From positions 105,190,602-105,254,601 of the forward strand of contig CM068826.1 in the NCBI GenBank assembly GCA_028554795.2: 64,000 nt of DNA. Direction: 5' to 3'. Below the pieces are notes generated by a model, which ran no database searches, had not been told where the DNA came from, and saw nothing but the letters and a program-made list of their open reading frames with translations. Both the position numbers and the translations under genes were made by a program. Origin of the DNA: Sinohyriopsis cumingii. Lineage: Eukaryota; Mollusca; Bivalvia; Unionida; Unionidae. Positions 11,221 through 22,912 of the stretch are shown in pieces (position 1 is the stretch's first letter; each line of letters opens with the position of its first letter).

Positions 11221-12255
11221 AAGTAAGCCCTGGCGCCAAGCTCTACGCCAATCAAGTTTTGACTTAGAACCAGTAAACTGCTACTTCCCGTGTTATGCCG
11301 ACGCCGTCCGACGACGTTGAGTGGCCTCTCCAGTGGAGCTACGAAGCATGGGCAGGGTGGTATAGAGAATCAGCTGTTGCCCATGCAGCATTATCCCCCC
11401 TCTCCACGCAGATGGTGGACCCAAGATAACGACGAATGCCGATACATCTTGGCACCAACGGCGTCGCAGGAGTTGCCGGAATGACGTTGAAGTCAATGTC
11501 GGACTGCCTTAGGGACTCCGTCCCCGGATTTTCTGTCGGGGTTTACTCCCTTAGCCTTTCGCGTGAGTGGGTATAGCTATAAGGCAGCAGAGGTTTGGAA
11601 TCGGAGTTTTCCTAGATGAGCTACCATCCAAGGCTTACGAGTCCCATCTACCCGAAGCGACTGGTATTAAGACGCCAGTGACCCGTCTTTGGCCCTTCTC
11701 CTATTATTGGAAACATGGTCCGCCGCACTTCGAAGCTAAGCCAGTCGTGAAGGCCAGGAGCTTGATTTTAGCTGATTTTAGCTGTGGTCCAAGGTTGTCA
11801 TTGCCGGGGTGGGAGTGGGAGACAAGCACTCCACTCCTCCAGAAATGCCCCATACCGCTTGCGGATTCTCATCAGTGTTCTCAATTTATCTCCACGAGAG
11901 ACAGTTTTGAATTTAGGACATTTTGTGTGCATTTAAAAAATGAACATGACTAGGATGGGTTTAATTTTAAGGATAGTTCGTCATAGTTGACTTAGTACGT
12001 TACAGCCTCGTTTTTTGACTAAAAATATATGCAGTTTTTCTGCATATGTTACCCTTTTTTTTTAAATGAACTTAAACTTAATTTGATAAAGGCTGTTATA
12101 TTATGACTTTAATGTTCTGTACGTAACCATACATGTACCTTGTACTATGATTTAAACAGACCAAACGTTGAAGTAAATCTCCATAATAGCCTAAGAAAAG
12201 CAGAGTACTTCTTGGATTCGCTTGTTTGAAAGAGAGTAACTCTAGTCTTCTTCCC

Positions 12256-12500
12256 AATCACACACACACACACTTCCTCCCAACGATCAATGACGTACAT
12301 GCATGCATACATACATACACACACGTACATGCATGCATACATACATACGTACGTACATACATACATACATACATACATACGTACGTACGTACGTACGTAC
12401 GTACGTACATACATACATACATACATACATACATACATACATACATACATACATACATACATACATACATACATACATACATACATACATACATACATAC
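12256..12500. repeat. CA, ACAT and ACGT microsatellite
   Basis: A short (AC)n run at 12256-12272 is followed by a tetranucleotide tract from about 12294 to 12500 that changes from ACAT to ACGT units (about 12376-12409) and back to ACAT. The long Tyr/Val/Cys or His/Thr/Tyr frames on both strands are only products of the repeat. Confidence 0.95.
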
Positions 12501-12544
12501 TTCATCAGAACCATCTGATAAGGTCTCTTGTATTTGCTCGAAGT

Positions 12545-12920
12545 CTAGGCTGTAGTTACCAAGTTTGTAAATATCGTCGGTGTTTCGCAAATATCCATTG
12601 TGCCACGATTTCCAGCCGTTCTTAATCCATGGCCGTTCCACTGTCCAATAAACTCACAAACTGATGGGCGAATTCTGGGTAAAAACACATAGTGTAACGT
12701 CAATATATGTTTCTTGATGTCTGAGTCGAAAACATTTTGCTCCTCCATGAATTTAAACAGATCACGGTAAAACCTTGAGACGACTTTTGTTAAGTTCTCC
12801 CCACATTCTTTCTACACGCTGATTGTGAACACTGCGACGAGCAATAGAGCCTACTCTGTTGCATCCACGTCTCATTATCATAAATCTTGCAATTTCTGTT
12901 TTCTCTATCCCCAGTCACTT
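12545..12920 (-). pseudogene. Fragment of an integrase-core (DDE) protein
   Basis: Minus-strand translation from about 12903 gives ARFMIMRRGCNRVGSIARRS, then VHNQRVERMWGELN. After a one-base shift in a T run at 12785-12788 (+ strand) it continues VVSRFYRDLFKFMEEQNVFD and ILTLHYVFLPRIRPSV...WNGHGLRT. The blocks SVHNQR.ER.W and LHYVFLPRI are typical of the integrase-core proteins that are multicopy in fish and bivalve genomes. The Glu of the NQR.ER block is the probable third catalytic acid (inference). The N-terminal part is missing and the fragment stops against the minisatellite at 12921. Confidence 0.7.
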
Positions 12921-13143
12921 CGGTTCACCCTACGATCTCTCCAAGCTTACCCTACGATTACTCCAACTCACCCTAAGATTGCTCCAATTCACCCTACGAT
13001 TGCTCCAGTTCACCCTAAAATTACTTCAGCACATCCTCCAAACTCACCCTACGATTGATCCAGCTCACCCTACGATCTCTCCAAGCTCACCCTATGATTA
13101 CTCTCGCTCCTCCATTTTGAGCGATTTGGCGTACCATAAGGCT
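12921..13143. repeat. Second, inverted copy of the 21-22 bp minisatellite plus flank
   Basis: About nine units such as CACCCTACGATTGCTCCAGCT, the reverse complement of the units at 6490-7005. It ends in a flank (13111-13143, containing GATTTGGCGTACCATAA) that is the reverse complement of the flank at 6459-6490. The two arrays are therefore inverted copies about 6 kb apart, with the LINE between them. Confidence 0.85.
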
Positions 13144-13182
13144 CTATATGCTGGGATGGTCTAAGAGTTGCCCACCAACAAA

Positions 13183-13521
13183 GATATTGTACTGTGGTCA
13201 GAAGGTACCGAGCAGGTGATCCTCTTGGACCTGACAGTGTCATGGGAAACGGGGATGGAGGAGGCCCAAGAAAAGAAATTGGCAAAGTATTAACGACTCA
13301 TTCTTGCATAACAACAGCATGGATAGAAAACTTGGCATTTACCTCTGAAAATAGGATGCCGTGGACTCGCATTAGATTTGAGAGGAGCGAAGGATAAGCT
13401 AATCCGTTCATGGCTGACTCTGATGAAAGTCGGCACGCAACTGAATATTCGTAGTAAAGTTGAAATTTTGAAGCCATCAATTATATTTTTCAGATATAAT
13501 TTCCTTTTTATCATTTTTTAA
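13183..13521 (+). pseudogene. C-terminal fragment of a retroelement ORF
   Basis: One frame of 113 codons ending at TAA 13519-13521 reads DIVLWSEGTEQVILLDLTVS, then WETGMEEAQEKKLAKY, and further on IGCRGLALDLRGAKDKLIR. WSE..Q..LLDLTVPWE and E..A.E.K..KY, followed by an E/IGCRG block, are characteristic of the segment after the reverse transcriptase in many marine LINE ORFs. Three stops interrupt the middle. No upstream polymerase blocks are present: the fragment starts just after the minisatellite flank. Confidence 0.7.
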
Positions 13522-14890
13522 CCTGCCGTCCATTTAAACATAATATTCCACCAACCAAAAAATTAAATTGATTCTTATTATAATCAAGATATAGTAAACG
13601 TATTGTGGAGATATTATCATTATATTCAAGATAATTTTCACATTAAGTTATATTTCTTGGATGTGACAAGATCCCAGTTTAATATAAGAAAAACTTACAT
13701 AATAAATTATACCATTAAAAGTTATCACATATTTTGAATCATATGCTACATATACTAAATGAAGTTTTCATAACAGTCTTGTGATCTTATACTCAGATTC
13801 GTGTCTTTCCTTCATTCCAAAATCATATTTTTGGTCATTAGCTCGATATGTCAAATATTTAACCCCTGAGTTTAAAGTATATTTTTATATTTCGTGATGT
13901 GATACCAATCCTTCAGTGGGAAAATTAAAAAAAAAAATTCTGTCTCTGTCTGTCTGTCTATCTCTCTCTCTCTCTCTCTTGTAATGTAATAGTGAATGTT
14001 GGACTTAACCTTGTCCAAAATCAAGTTTATTTCTACCTGGCCTGAATTTTTGATTTTTTTCAGTTTTACTCTGTATACAACTAATACATAGCTAACATAT
14101 TATCTATCTGTGTTTAATATTAGAATCATTATTGATAGAAGTAAATATGTTTATTTGGGTCTGGGTCTAGGTTATAGGAATTCCCCGACAATTTACCTTG
14201 TGTACCTGACATTTTCCAGGTTATATATTGTAATTTTAGTAGCAGACCTTCTAATAAGAACTACATTTTTATTTTGTAAACTTTAAGAACTTTCTAGACG
14301 CTTGTTTTTCATTACTCATTTTTTTCATAGAAAATGTTAATTGTGACCTGAGGTCAAGTAGAGGCTCATACAATCTTGTCACCAGAAAGTTTATTCATCT
14401 GTGCTTAAGATGTAGCAGAATCAATGTTTATTATTGTTGTGTTTAGTGTTCATTTGGGCTGGAATTTATTTCTTCAAATTATTTAATTCAGTGATACTTT
14501 TCTCTGGAAATAATGAGTTCATATTTAAAAATGATATTTTTGGACAGAGACATTCACTGGAATTTATTGGGAATTCCATTGTTGATTATATTACTGTGTT
14601 ACAACAAAAGACTGTTGGTACAACAACACAATACATGCCGTCACAGGGACATCAACACATTCAGAGTTGGACTTAATTTGTATTTCTACCAAAGTTTATT
14701 CAGAACTTTAAATTATTAGGACTTGTGTCTGTAATTCTATGATTATTTTGGGATTTGATTTACAATACCGAAAGTTCTTTTTATTAATTTTCATTTTGTG
14801 TACTAAGGGTGTAAATTGCTTGTTGAATTTTAAAAAGGCTTGTTGTTTTCACTCTTTCCTGATAATTATTTTAAGAACGTAGACTCGTAA
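13522..14890. other. AT-rich intergenic DNA, no gene seen
   Basis: Contains a short TCTG/TC microsatellite at about 13943-13979 and otherwise unremarkable AT-rich sequence. The short frames near 14434-14719 overlap each other and lack protein-like features. Confidence 0.45.
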
Positions 14891-14892
14891 CA

Positions 14893-14959
14893 ATGTATGT
14901 ATGTATGTATGCATGCATGCACGCATGCATGTATCTATCTATCTATCTATATATCTATA

Positions 14960-15042
<83 letters not shown>
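14893..15042. repeat. Compound microsatellite (ATGT, GCAT, ATCT, AT, GT)
   Basis: Tetranucleotide units change into a pure AT run (about 14964-15015) and then a GT run (15016-15042). Confidence 0.95.
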
Positions 15043-15043
<1 letters not shown>

Positions 15044-15599
15044 ATCTAAACGCACAGTATGCAAATAACACCTGTCCCACTCTGAATAGTTCTGAAATGT
15101 TCGTGATACAAACATGGATTCTCAGATTCACTGAACTTAGTATCAATATTGAAATGACAAAAGCAGTACGATTTATAATTAGAATCGGCAGTATAATTTT
15201 ATGAATAAATTCAGTGTTCAAACAAGTTATTTTAGTATTCAGTGTTTTAATTTCCAGAACATCCTAAACAGTTAAAATTGATTTCAAGATTAGTATCTTT
15301 CAAGCGTTCAACAAATCAACATTATCTACACCATGTTACAACTATACGTTCTTACTTCACACGAAGTTTTATTAGGGTTCGCTGTAAATTCTGGATATAT
15401 AATGCCATACATAATTTTTGCATATTTCATTCTGTTATTGTTTAAAAACTTTGTGAAGCATTATTTAATCATTCGAAAGGGTCTAAGTAAGTATTCTAAA
15501 ATGAACTGTCCCCATTTCATCATATACAGTGTCATTCTGTGTTCACTAACGCCTAAAATATCTCTATAAAAAAAGCAAACAAAATTTTGGGGAAAAAAC

Positions 15600-16020
15600 A
15601 TTATTAGATGAAACTTGATACACGTCCTTATTGGATGACAATTGATACACGTCCTTATTGCATGAAAATTGATACACGTTCTTATTGGATGAAAATTTAT
15701 GCACGTCCTTATTAGATGAAAATTAATACACGTACTTATTGGATGAAAATTGATACACGTCCTTATTAAATGAAAATTGATACACGTCCTTGTTGGGTGA
15801 AAATTGATACACGTCCTTATTGGATGAAAACTGATACACGTCCGTATTAGATGAAACTTGAAACACGTCCTTATTGGATGAAAATTGATACACGTCCTTA
15901 TTGGATGAAAATTGATACACGGCCTTATTGGATGAAAATTGATACATGTTCTTATTGAATGAAATTTGATACACTTCCTTATTGGATGAAAATCGATACA
16001 CGTCCTTATTGGATGAAAAC
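15600..16020. repeat. 27 bp minisatellite, about 15 copies
   Basis: Unit AAAATTGATACACGTCCTTA plus TTGGATG repeats for about 420 bases with scattered single-base changes and almost no length change. Because 27 is a multiple of three, the minus strand from 16022 to 15723 stays open and would encode a nonapeptide repeat of the form QFSSNKDVY. I see no start signal, signal peptide or flanking exon, so coding is doubtful. Confidence 0.92.
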
Positions 16021-16489
16021 AAAGATTTTATAGCCTGTTCTACTGAACATTTTTCGTCTTCTGCACTTGTCGAAAAAATCCTAAATAGATAAATTTCCTA
16101 GCAAATTAAATTTCATTTCCATCATAATAAAGTCAACAGTAACTCGAGACGCTACTGCCATTCTGAAGCATAAGTATATTTATTTAATTTCCACTTAAAA
16201 CAGTAATGCATATGATACAGTTTGTAGACCATTTATACCTATCGATAAAACTACAACAGCAACAGTATACAATATTAAGAACATCTGTATCATGACAGCG
16301 TCAATACCATCAACACACTTTGCAATACAAGTTATATCATTAGCAAAATTGAAAATATAAAAGGTGATCAATATTTCCCTTGTCTTACACCATTATTACA
16401 ATAAAATTCATATGAGAGACCATTGTCGAATTTAACTTTGTTAATCACAGTAGTGTAAATGGATTATATCATATTGAAAATTCTCTCAG

Positions 16490-16608
<119 letters not shown>

Positions 16609-18141
16609 AATGTGATTGTGATACCAAGCTGTAATTATTAGTGCACTTGTATGTGCACGTCTACGATCTCCAAAATTATTTCGGACAGAGTCATTACGCT
16701 TTGCAGAAGAAAACAAAATCAAAGAAAAAACATTGCACTCAAGCACAGGTGTGATGACAATTCTAAAATGGATTCTCTTTCACATCAGCAATGGAGGTGG
16801 GGTGCATTCCGTTTTTACGCCAGCGATTTTAGGTCTGAGGAACAACTCATTTCACAAACATGTGAAATGTCTAGATTGCCTGATCTGGAGGAAATATATT
16901 ATTTATCTTTATAATTGAGGAAACGTGAAGCTCGGGTTTGGTTGCATACCTATGTACAGAAATTGAAACTATTTGCACGGTTTTGCTTCCTTTTTGGGTT
17001 TAGCGTAGGTTTAATACAACCTATATCGATAGTGTTATACCGGAATCATGAAATAGTGACGAGTACGTCTTGACGAGTCCTATAACCTCATCACAAATGT
17101 TGGTGACTTGAACCTTATTTCAAACTTCACTGACTGGTTACATTTTGTTATAAGTTCATTTCTCGAGCTTTGATTGTGATAGATACTTGGTAAGTACATG
17201 CACTACACCCAGATTGCAAAAGAAGTTTATGCGACCTATATTTTATAATTCCGTAACTATTGGAAAAGCTGCGTGTTTGTATTTGAAGTTCAATTCCTGG
17301 GCGTTGACTATGTTCAGATCAAAACATGGATAGCTAGAAGCATCACTGGTAGAACTACACCCTTATAACCTTGGAAGGTCACTATGACCTACATCTTATG
17401 CTGTACTAACATAGATCGTGTAATTTTGTTTTGCTCACGAGCTCACAGATTTTTCAATGCTACAGCCCTGTATGACAAGAGTAGTGGGGAATTGGAGCAA
17501 ATACGCGTAGTCAGTGGTAAACTTTCCATATTAATAACCATTCATAGTACACTATGATAGGATACACTCATCAGGTTAAATCTGTATCGTACATGTGAAG
17601 CGATTATAGGAATTAGAAGAGTATATCGACTACGTGTATTTCTTTTTAAGAGTTCAACTTAAGTAACTAATCAAGGTTATTACTGATGCGGAACTATGTT
17701 TTTTATAATGGTCATGCTAACGTAACAAAACAGTATCCCCCACCGCAGAATATAATTATGGGCCAATTCTCCAATAAAACAGCACTTTTATGGAAATTTC
17801 CTCCACCCCACCCCCACCCCCCCAAAAGTTGCTCGCAGCTAACGACTTTCACCCAATGCAATATGTTGTCTATGACAGGAAAAAGAATGAAAAGGAATAA
17901 TCTGTGAAGCAGATTTATGATTTACAACCTTCTACCCCCGTTCCAACCCACAAAACATTGGTCTTCGGTTTTTATCATCAACCCTTGTTTATAGTACCTC
18001 AAAATTTATATAATAAAGGACAACTTTAACCCAATAAAATAAGACATCTTCGGCTGCATTATGATAATAGTTTCTGAATCAGATTTTACATTAAATTTCC
18101 ATTTATCTCCGGTTTTTATCAGTTCAACATAGTATCTCTGC
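16609..18141. other. Intergenic DNA, no gene seen
   Basis: No recognisable coding or RNA gene. A C-rich patch occurs at about 17803-17823. Short frames are of chance length. Confidence 0.45.
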
Positions 18142-18445
18142 TTTAATGTAGTAACCGCTCCGGTGGCCTAGTAGAGTCATACCAAAGACTTATAAAAAAA
18201 ATGGTACTAGCAGCTGTCTCGCTTGGCGCTCAACATTAAGAGGTTAGTGTTAGGACTGGTCCGCCTGGTGTCAGGATAATGTGACTAGGTGGGACATCAT
18301 GCTACATGTCTGCGGCATGATGCCCAAGTGCTAGACATCACTATAAACTGCCACACTGTAGACATTGTAGCGATATGTCTGAAAAAGCGTTAAAGCTACG
18401 TTAAAAATCCAAAGCACACACACACAAACACTTTTTAATATAGCA
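18142..18445 (+). mobile_element. SINE family 1, copy 1 (B box deleted)
   Basis: The SINE body is 18154-18433. It starts ACCGCTCCGGTGGCCTAGTAG and then jumps to AGTCATACCAAAGAC, lacking the roughly 45 bases that hold the B box in other copies. The central domain (GGTGTCAGGATAATGTGACT, GGGACATCATGCTACATG) and the tail AAAAATCCAAAGCACACAC are present. Flanks TTTAATGTAGTA (18142-18153) and TTTAATATAGCA (18434-18445) match at 10 of 12 positions and are a plausible target duplication. Confidence 0.82.
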
Positions 18446-20265
18446 TACGCCAATGTTCCTTTTATTACACTTTTTGCCTTTCATACGATTTCGTTGTCAA
18501 GATCACTTTAGTCTGAATTTATTGATGTTGATTGATATTGGTTCCTGGAGACTGCGAGAAGCTCTACTTTTGTAGAGTTAGTACTAGTTAAAGCAAGCGA
18601 ACTGTTCACGTGCTGGGCACTCCGACTAGACTCGTAGTGGTAACGGTTCCTAAAATTAGCTACAGCTCGGTGAGCATCAGCTCCACAGCCACAAAATCAA
18701 ATAGGGCAATTAACTTTCTTCATTTACATTTACTTGCAGGCCCTAATTACCTACAAACTAAACCCGTCATATTGCGCTATACTGCTTCAGGGAAAATCGT
18801 CGTCTACATAAGCATACACTAGTGATAGGCATTACCTTCACGCAATCGGTAAATCACGGGAACAACAGTTTGCACGCAAAACCTACCTTACAGTTTGGAG
18901 ACGATGAATAAACTGCATGAAGTATTGAATACGCTAATGGGAATTGATTTCATGGTCAGCAACAGACTGGAGAAAGTTATCATATATTTAATCATAAATG
19001 CCAAAACAACTGTCACAAATACAGACATGCTTGTTGAGGTTCTTTGATCGGTTAGTAACTCTCTGCCCAGTGGGGATGGAATGGTGGTGTGGATTTGTAA
19101 AGTTGTGTCACATTACCGAAAAATACGGATTTCTGTCCACTAATGATTGCAGTTACTCGCCGATGATTTCAAACGATCGAAGCTGAAGTACTTTTACAAA
19201 TAAAAACGTATAAAGAATAAACTGTTTCTCATGGATGTGCTCTCAGTCTCTCTGTTTCTGTCTCTGTCTCTCTCCGTTTTGATGATGGGTCAGATTTTAC
19301 AAACTACCTGTAGACTATAGTCAATACAATATTTTATCATGCAAGTTTGTATACTGATTTTACCATCCAAGTTTATGTAATGATTTTATCATCTAAGTTT
19401 GTATTTTGGTTATTTTTGCATTATCTCCTATGCTTTTGATGAAGAAAATTACAAAAGTGGACATTTTGATAGAAACAAATTCTGGTAACCTCTAACCATG
19501 CTTACCTTATTTATTTATGTATTTATTTATTTATAAGACTCCTTATTTGCTTGTGAAAATGAGAACATTTTTATGTCTCGTCCTTTACAAATAAAAGACA
19601 GTCTGCTTTTAAATCTAATGATTCCAAAGCAGCTCAATACCTAGTACAAGTGCGATTTGGCACTCAGACACTGTATATGCTACCTTTAATAAAATTAAAA
19701 AAATATTCAAACAAATTCCTTTTTTGTAAAATTCTAATGTTGACCTCATTCACGCGTTTTTATTCAAATGCTTATCATTTCTAAGCGTGCTGGTGAAACC
19801 CATGGAAGGTGAGAAACGTGCTTGAGTGTAATAACACGTCGAGGGTCCACACATTCCCATTTTTTCGCTGTCCACACGCTGCCTTGTCTCTGACCATAGC
19901 GGACGCAGAATTACAATGCCTACTCTGCACCAACGCCACTAAGTGTTTCTGCTGTCTGGCGATTTGTCCAATTTTAGATATTATCCCTACACCGACCAGC
20001 AAGGTGGACACATACGTTGTGCGTGTAACAAAATAGTACCAAACACTTGGCCTTTTTACTTCGTTTTGCTTCAACGACTTGCTATGGTCAACCTAATATA
20101 TGTCCTGATTGTAATTTGAAATAAGTCACGTTCTTCATAAAAGAGTGTTATCATGTGGTTTGCAAAAAGTAAAATTGACCATGCTCACAGAAGCAATTCC
20201 ATTGTCAAATCTTTCGTCTCGGATGTGCGTAGTTTTGACTAGGTTGGTTCACCGCATCGTATGCT
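18446..20265. other. Intergenic DNA, no gene seen
   Basis: AT-rich sequence with a TATT-rich patch near 19506-19535. No gene, RNA gene or element with clear ends was recognised. Confidence 0.45.
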
Positions 20266-20316
20266 CTCTCTCCGTTGCACTACAATATAACGAATAGCGT
20301 AGTGCAACGCAGAGAG
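20266..20316. repeat. 18 bp hairpin beside a SINE
   Basis: Left arm 20266-20283 (CTCTCTCCGTTGCACTAC) and right arm 20299-20316 (GTAGTGCAACGCAGAGAG) pair at 17 of 18 positions around a 15-base loop. The right arm abuts the 5' end of SINE copy 2 and overlaps its probable target duplication. Confidence 0.7.
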
Positions 20317-20619
20317 ACCGTTCCGGTGGCCTGGTGGTTAGATCGTCGGCCTCGGATGCATATGTCGTGGGTTCAATCCCTGGCCGATCCATACCAAAGA
20401 CCTATAAAAAATGGTACTACTAGCTGTCTCGCTTGGCGCTCAGCATTAAGAGGTTAGTGTTAGGTTGACCTGGTGTCAGGATAATGTGACCTTTGTGGGA
20501 CATCACGCTACATGTCTGCGACATGATGCCCCGGTGCTAGACATCACTATAAACTGCCACATTGCAGACATCGTAGCGATATGACTAAAAAATTGTTAAA
20601 GCTACATTAAAAATCCAAA

Positions 20620-20662
<43 letters not shown>
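20317..20662 (+). mobile_element. SINE family 1, copy 2 (complete, tRNA-derived head)
   Basis: The head carries a pol III A box (TGGCCTGGTGGTTAGA, from 20327) and B box (GGTTCAATCCC, 20370-20380), as in tRNA genes. The family's central domain follows, then the tail AAAAATCCAAATC plus (CA)n up to 20662. Flanks CAACGCAGAGAG (20305-20316) and CAACGCATGGAG after the tail match at 10 of 12 positions and are probably the target duplication. This is the best full-length reference copy in the window. Confidence 0.88.
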
Positions 20663-20663
<1 letters not shown>

Positions 20664-21254
20664 CGCATGGAGCATACGAAGCAAGGACCAGACTAAGTTT
20701 TGACACTTTATCAGGTTCTTCAATTTCGGAGTTAAGTAAACCTTGCATGTAGTACGTAGTCACATAATGCCTAAATTGAAGTGATTGGTTTGGTAAAACA
20801 CAAAAAAATGTTTGGAAGTTTGGGCCGTTCACTAACTCAGTTTGAGATTCTGGGTAAAACGACCTCAAATTAAGCTGTTGTTTTCCATATGCAGCAAAAC
20901 ATTCTTTTCTAGAATTCTTGGACAGTACAAAACAACTCTTTATTGCTTTCAAACGTATTCAATGCTTTTAGTTTTCAGTAATTACTATTAATAAAGTTAG
21001 TGACTCACCAAGCCCGTCCACATGTGAGTCAAATTAACATGTTGCAAATTCCAATGGTCGCGCGATCAGCTTTATTTGATATCCAAGCGCGAGTCACTGC
21101 CAGCATTCGGTTTGATACTTAGGCGATTATCATTGTCAGTCGTGACGAAATTGTGACTTTATACTTAAATGTTATATTCAACATTCATTCCCAGTAAGTT
21201 CTTTATGTCGACGAGTAAGCAGATATATATCATCGTGTTAGCAATAATATGATT

Positions 21255-21412
21255 CTTTTTGTTTAACGATACATCACCACATGAACGGTCGTACCACGCG
21301 GAGGCATCTGGAGTGGAGTACCAGGGCAGTCGACCTTGCTTGATCGGGAAGGATTCAGGATTGCTTCTTTCTGGTCGCAGTTCCTGCGAACTAACCATTA
21401 AGCCACAGCGGC
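21255..21412 (-). mobile_element. Possible tRNA-derived SINE, third family
   Basis: On the minus strand the sequence begins GAGCCGCTGTGGCTTAATGG, an A-box-like motif (TGGCTTAATGGTTAG). A degenerate B-box-like ATCCTGAATCC comes about 45 bases later, and the unit ends in GTATCGTTAAACAAAAAG. There is no second copy in the window and no target duplication was found. Confidence 0.45.
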
Positions 21413-21746
21413 TCCTTTGCCATCATTTGTAACATTTTTTTTAAATCTGTGGCAAGAGATCAAGCCGAGTATTTGCACCATGTGATTTGTCATAATCCAT
21501 TGTCAAGCTGATTGTACGCTTGTTCAAAACCATGACCAGAGTGACCTGTCATTAGAGTATTCATTAATATTCATGGTGGGCTTGATAAACATAGTTCATG
21601 TATTGTACGTGGTAATGAGGTAAATATTACGGCATACACAATAAATACAATCAACCCGTGAACGTAAATATTTTAACGAAAAGGTCAAACTGCCTGGTCA
21701 GTTTGGTCTAGCGATGTTAATAGGATATATGAAAGCTGAATAATAC

Positions 21747-21749
<3 letters not shown>

Positions 21750-21798
<49 letters not shown>
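21750..21798. repeat. GA microsatellite
   Basis: About 48 bases of GA dinucleotide repeat. Confidence 0.95.
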
Positions 21799-21802
<4 letters not shown>

Positions 21803-22385
21803 TTTAGTACGTATCAATGAATATTTATAAAACTAATAAACATATTTAAAATTATAACTAAACTAGTCGCTAATGCAATTCATTTGGTTTAATATTTATT
21901 CTTTCTTCTCTTTGTTCTTTTTTTAAATTAAAATTTCAACGAGTTAGAAGATATCATTGTCGTCTGCCAACAGTTCGCATAAAGGGAGATAACTTTCTTT
22001 GTGAAAAGGGATACATTGTACATATCAAGCCCCAGAGGTGTCCTATGCGGGCGGAAAATGTATCTTTTTCCAATAAAATGTTTTTGGACGTTTAGGTCAC
22101 GTCAGATGATTGGAACTTCACAAAAGAAAAAGATTCACTCCAAATAATTTGAAGAAAGATATAAAAAAGAAATAAAAATAAAAACAAAAGAAAACACACC
22201 CCAACCCATCCCCAAAACAGCAACAACGAGCAAAACAAACAAGCAAACAAACAAAACGAACAAAACAAAAGACAAAAAAAAAACAAAACAGTAACAACAA
22301 CAAAACAAATACCCTCAAACCACCAGAAAAAGCAAAACAACTTCAGTACATTTATTATTTGTTCAAAAATGACGAAAAATGACGT

Positions 22386-22710
22386 GTGTGTTTGTGGGTT
22401 AGTTTTGGGATTTTTAACGTAGTTTTAAAAATTTTAGTCATATTGCTGCGATGTCTGCAGTGTGGCGGTATATAGTGATGTTTAGAAATGTGGCATCATG
22501 CCACACACATTCAGCATCATGTCCCACCCAACCACAATATCCTGACACCAGGCCGACCAGTCCTAACAACAATCTCTTAATGCTGAGCACCATGCATAGC
22601 AGCATATACTACCATTTTTTTTATCACTCTTTGTAATGACTTGGTCTGGGTTTGAACTCGCGACCTCCCGCATCCGAGTCAGACTCTTTAACCACATTGG
22701 TCACCGGTTC
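22386..22710 (-). mobile_element. SINE family 1, copy 3
   Basis: Reverse-oriented copy. The GT-rich tail is at 22386-22400, the central domain (TGGGACATGATGCTGAATG on the minus strand) in the middle, and the tRNA-like head at 22640-22710 with the B-box region GTCGCGAGTTCAAACCC. It is more diverged than copies 1 and 2. No convincing target duplication. Confidence 0.82.
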
Positions 22711-22912
22711 TTTCTCAAGATATGACGCATTGTGCGAAATGTTCATCGCTGGAAAGACATAGTTTGTTAATAATAAGTAAGAAAGTAAGTATAGTAGGCT
22801 ATTAGTTCAGACTTACAACATAATGCACAAATTATCTGTTTTCCATGCATACAGTACGTTACGGCTTTGGATATAATTTTCTATAACATGTTAAGACCTT
22901 ATGCATTTTCAG

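Larger units (their letters stand above)
7905..11950 (-). mobile_element. Decayed LINE (endonuclease plus reverse transcriptase), nearly full length
   Basis: Read on the minus strand, the pieces appear in the order of a single-ORF non-LTR retrotransposon: a GC-richer 5' region (about 11950-11225), an apurinic-type endonuclease (about 11080-10440), a linker (about 10073-9699), the reverse transcriptase (about 9614-8712) and a C-terminal region (about 8681-8010), then a short 3' UTR ending near 7905. The frame is broken by several shifts and by stops. The base composition is clearly more GC-rich than the flanks, as for an inserted sequence. The family is common in fish and marine invertebrates. 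I do not assign a clade. Both outer limits are approximate, and no target duplication was found. Confidence 0.85.

Noticed and set aside
11567-11953. 128-codon plus-strand ORF
   Set aside because: It is antisense to the 5' region of the minus-strand LINE and reflects its GC-rich composition.
12145-12641. Long frames on both strands rich in Tyr/Val/Cys/Met or His/Thr/Ile
   Set aside because: They are direct translations of the ACAT/ACGT microsatellite and have no start context or domain.
15600-16020. CRISPR-like look of regularly spaced direct repeats
   Set aside because: The whole 27-base period is repeated with no variable spacers, and the genome is clearly eukaryotic. It is a minisatellite.
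20317-20400. Possible functional tRNA gene
   Set aside because: A and B boxes are present, but there is no anticodon stem or acceptor pairing, and the sequence continues into the shared SINE body.
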